Origin: Candidatus Saccharimonadales bacterium
GTDB taxonomy: Bacteria > Patescibacteriota > Saccharimonadia > Saccharimonadales > Saccharimonadaceae
Assembly (NCBI GenBank): GCA_030146045.1
Contig: JASLDG010000050.1
Span: 1 to 13,931 of the forward strand
Direction of reading: 5' to 3'
DNA length: 13,931 nt
The number at the start of each line of letters is the position of its first letter. Position 1 is the stretch's first letter. The translations under genes were made by a program, and so were the position numbers. The notes under the pieces were generated by a model. The model worked only from the letters and a program-made list of their open reading frames with translations. It did not search any database and was not told the origin of the DNA. Positions 13,275 through 13,931 of this stretch are shown here, piece after piece.

Positions 13275-13931
13275 ATGGCGAAAATCACACTGCAACTAGA
13301 TACGCGAACAGTTGAAGGTAAGAAGGTTGCGCGTCTACGCGGCGACGGATTGGTACCGAGCGTTGTATACGGAGCATCAATTGATACAAAGGTGACACAA
13401 TCACCAATCGTTGACACTGCCAAGGTGGTACACGCGGCAGGAAAGCACACGCCGGTAACACTTTCGATTGACGGAAAGTCGACACTTGCGATTATCAAGT
13501 CGGTCGATGTGCATCCGGTACGTCGGTCGCTGCGACATATCGCGTTTCACGCTATCAAGCAAAATGAAGTGATTACAGCTGAGGTGCCTATTCACTTGAT
13601 TGGCGTGGGTGAAAGCGAGGCTGAGAAAGCAGGACTGGTCGTCTTGCAAGCATTGGAGCACGTAGAAGTGAAGGCTAAGCCGGCCGATCTGCCTGAGGCA
13701 TTGGAGCTCTCGATCTCCTCGCTTGCTACCGAAGATGATAAGTTGACACTTGCAGATATTACACTACCAAAGAACGTTGAGTTCGCTGATCATGAACTAG
13801 ATCTCGATGGTGTGGTTGCGAACGTGTATGAACCAAGTGCGTTGCAGGCTGCTAACGAGGCTGCTGGTGGTGACGCCGAAGATGAAAGTGCAGTAACGGC
13901 TGAAAACGGTGGGGATACACCACAAGACTCC
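13275..13931 (+). CDS. rplY: Ribosomal protein bL25, CTC (two-domain) form, 3' end outside window
   Basis: bL25 binds 5S rRNA in the 50S subunit; the longer CTC form adds a C-terminal beta domain. The 219 codons visible begin MAKITLQLDTRTVEGKKVARLRGDG and reach LVPSVVYGA (26-34), the classic bL25 block. SVDVHPVRRSLRHIAFHAI (about 76-94) closes the 5S-binding domain. The TL5-like domain follows (EVPIHLIGVGESEAEKAGLVV, LEHVEVKAKPADLPEALELSI, LTLADITLPKNV). The last 30 or so residues are acidic, Ala/Gly-rich and low in order, and remain open at base 13931. The start is supported by GAAAGGGG five bases upstream. Short bL25 of enterobacteria has only the first domain, so this is the CTC type. The gene is divergent from dedA and shares its short promoter region. 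Confidence 0.95.
   Translation, partial: MAKITLQLDTRTVEGKKVARLRGDGLVPSVVYGASIDTKVTQSPIVDTAKVVHAAGKHTPVTLSIDGKSTLAIIKSVDVHPVRRSLRHIAFHAIKQNEVITAEVPIHLIGVGESEAEKAGLVVLQALEHVEVKAKPADLPEALELSISSLATEDDKLTLADITLPKNVEFADHELDLDGVVANVYEPSALQAANEAAGGDAEDESAVTAENGGDTPQDS

Overview
The window looks like chromosomal DNA of a Candidate Phyla Radiation bacterium, most likely a Saccharibacterium (TM7). That placement is inferred from the set of proteins, their order and the promoter style, not from a marker gene. Base composition is moderate and the genes lie in short co-directional groups. TGA works as a normal stop: ruvX ends on TGA, and no long gene contains an in-frame TGA, so the glycine recoding of Gracilibacteria/SR1 is excluded.

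Layout. (1) 1-2559, plus strand: the 3' end of a baseplate J-like surface protein gene, then ruvX and mltG, all overlapping end to start. (2) 2602-4138: a promoter, a long structured leader, a membrane-anchored LysM-LysM-CHAP peptidoglycan hydrolase and a terminator. (3) 4250-5573: obg on a leaderless transcript. (4) 5610-7045: two consecutive structure-rich units. Each has a near-consensus sigma70-type promoter containing the same 13-mer and each ends in a rho-independent terminator. The first encodes a tiny Ser/Cys/Gly-rich protein with foreign-looking codon use. The second encodes no protein and appears to make an RNA of about 830 nt built from many hairpins. (5) 7056-8507: sbcB (exonuclease I), then a bidirectional terminator facing a small two-helix membrane protein gene on the minus strand. 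(6) 9164-12570: uvrA and a translationally coupled PmtA-type methyltransferase gene. (7) 12573-13208, minus strand: a DedA membrane protein gene. (8) 13231-13931: a bL25/CTC ribosomal protein gene, running off the window and divergent from dedA.

How the genes relate. MltG, the LysM-CHAP hydrolase and DedA concern cell-envelope growth or carrier-lipid traffic. RuvX, ExoI and UvrA concern nucleic-acid processing and repair. Obg and bL25 concern ribosome assembly. The accessory, least explained part is 5600-7050. The untranslated RNA at about 6215-7045 is the best candidate for something undescribed: I recognise no tmRNA, RNase P, SRP RNA, 6S, group I or group II core in it. Several genes (obg, sbcB, uvrA, dedA) start only 6-9 nt after a -10 box, in most cases an extended TGN one, which suggests leaderless mRNAs are common in this organism.
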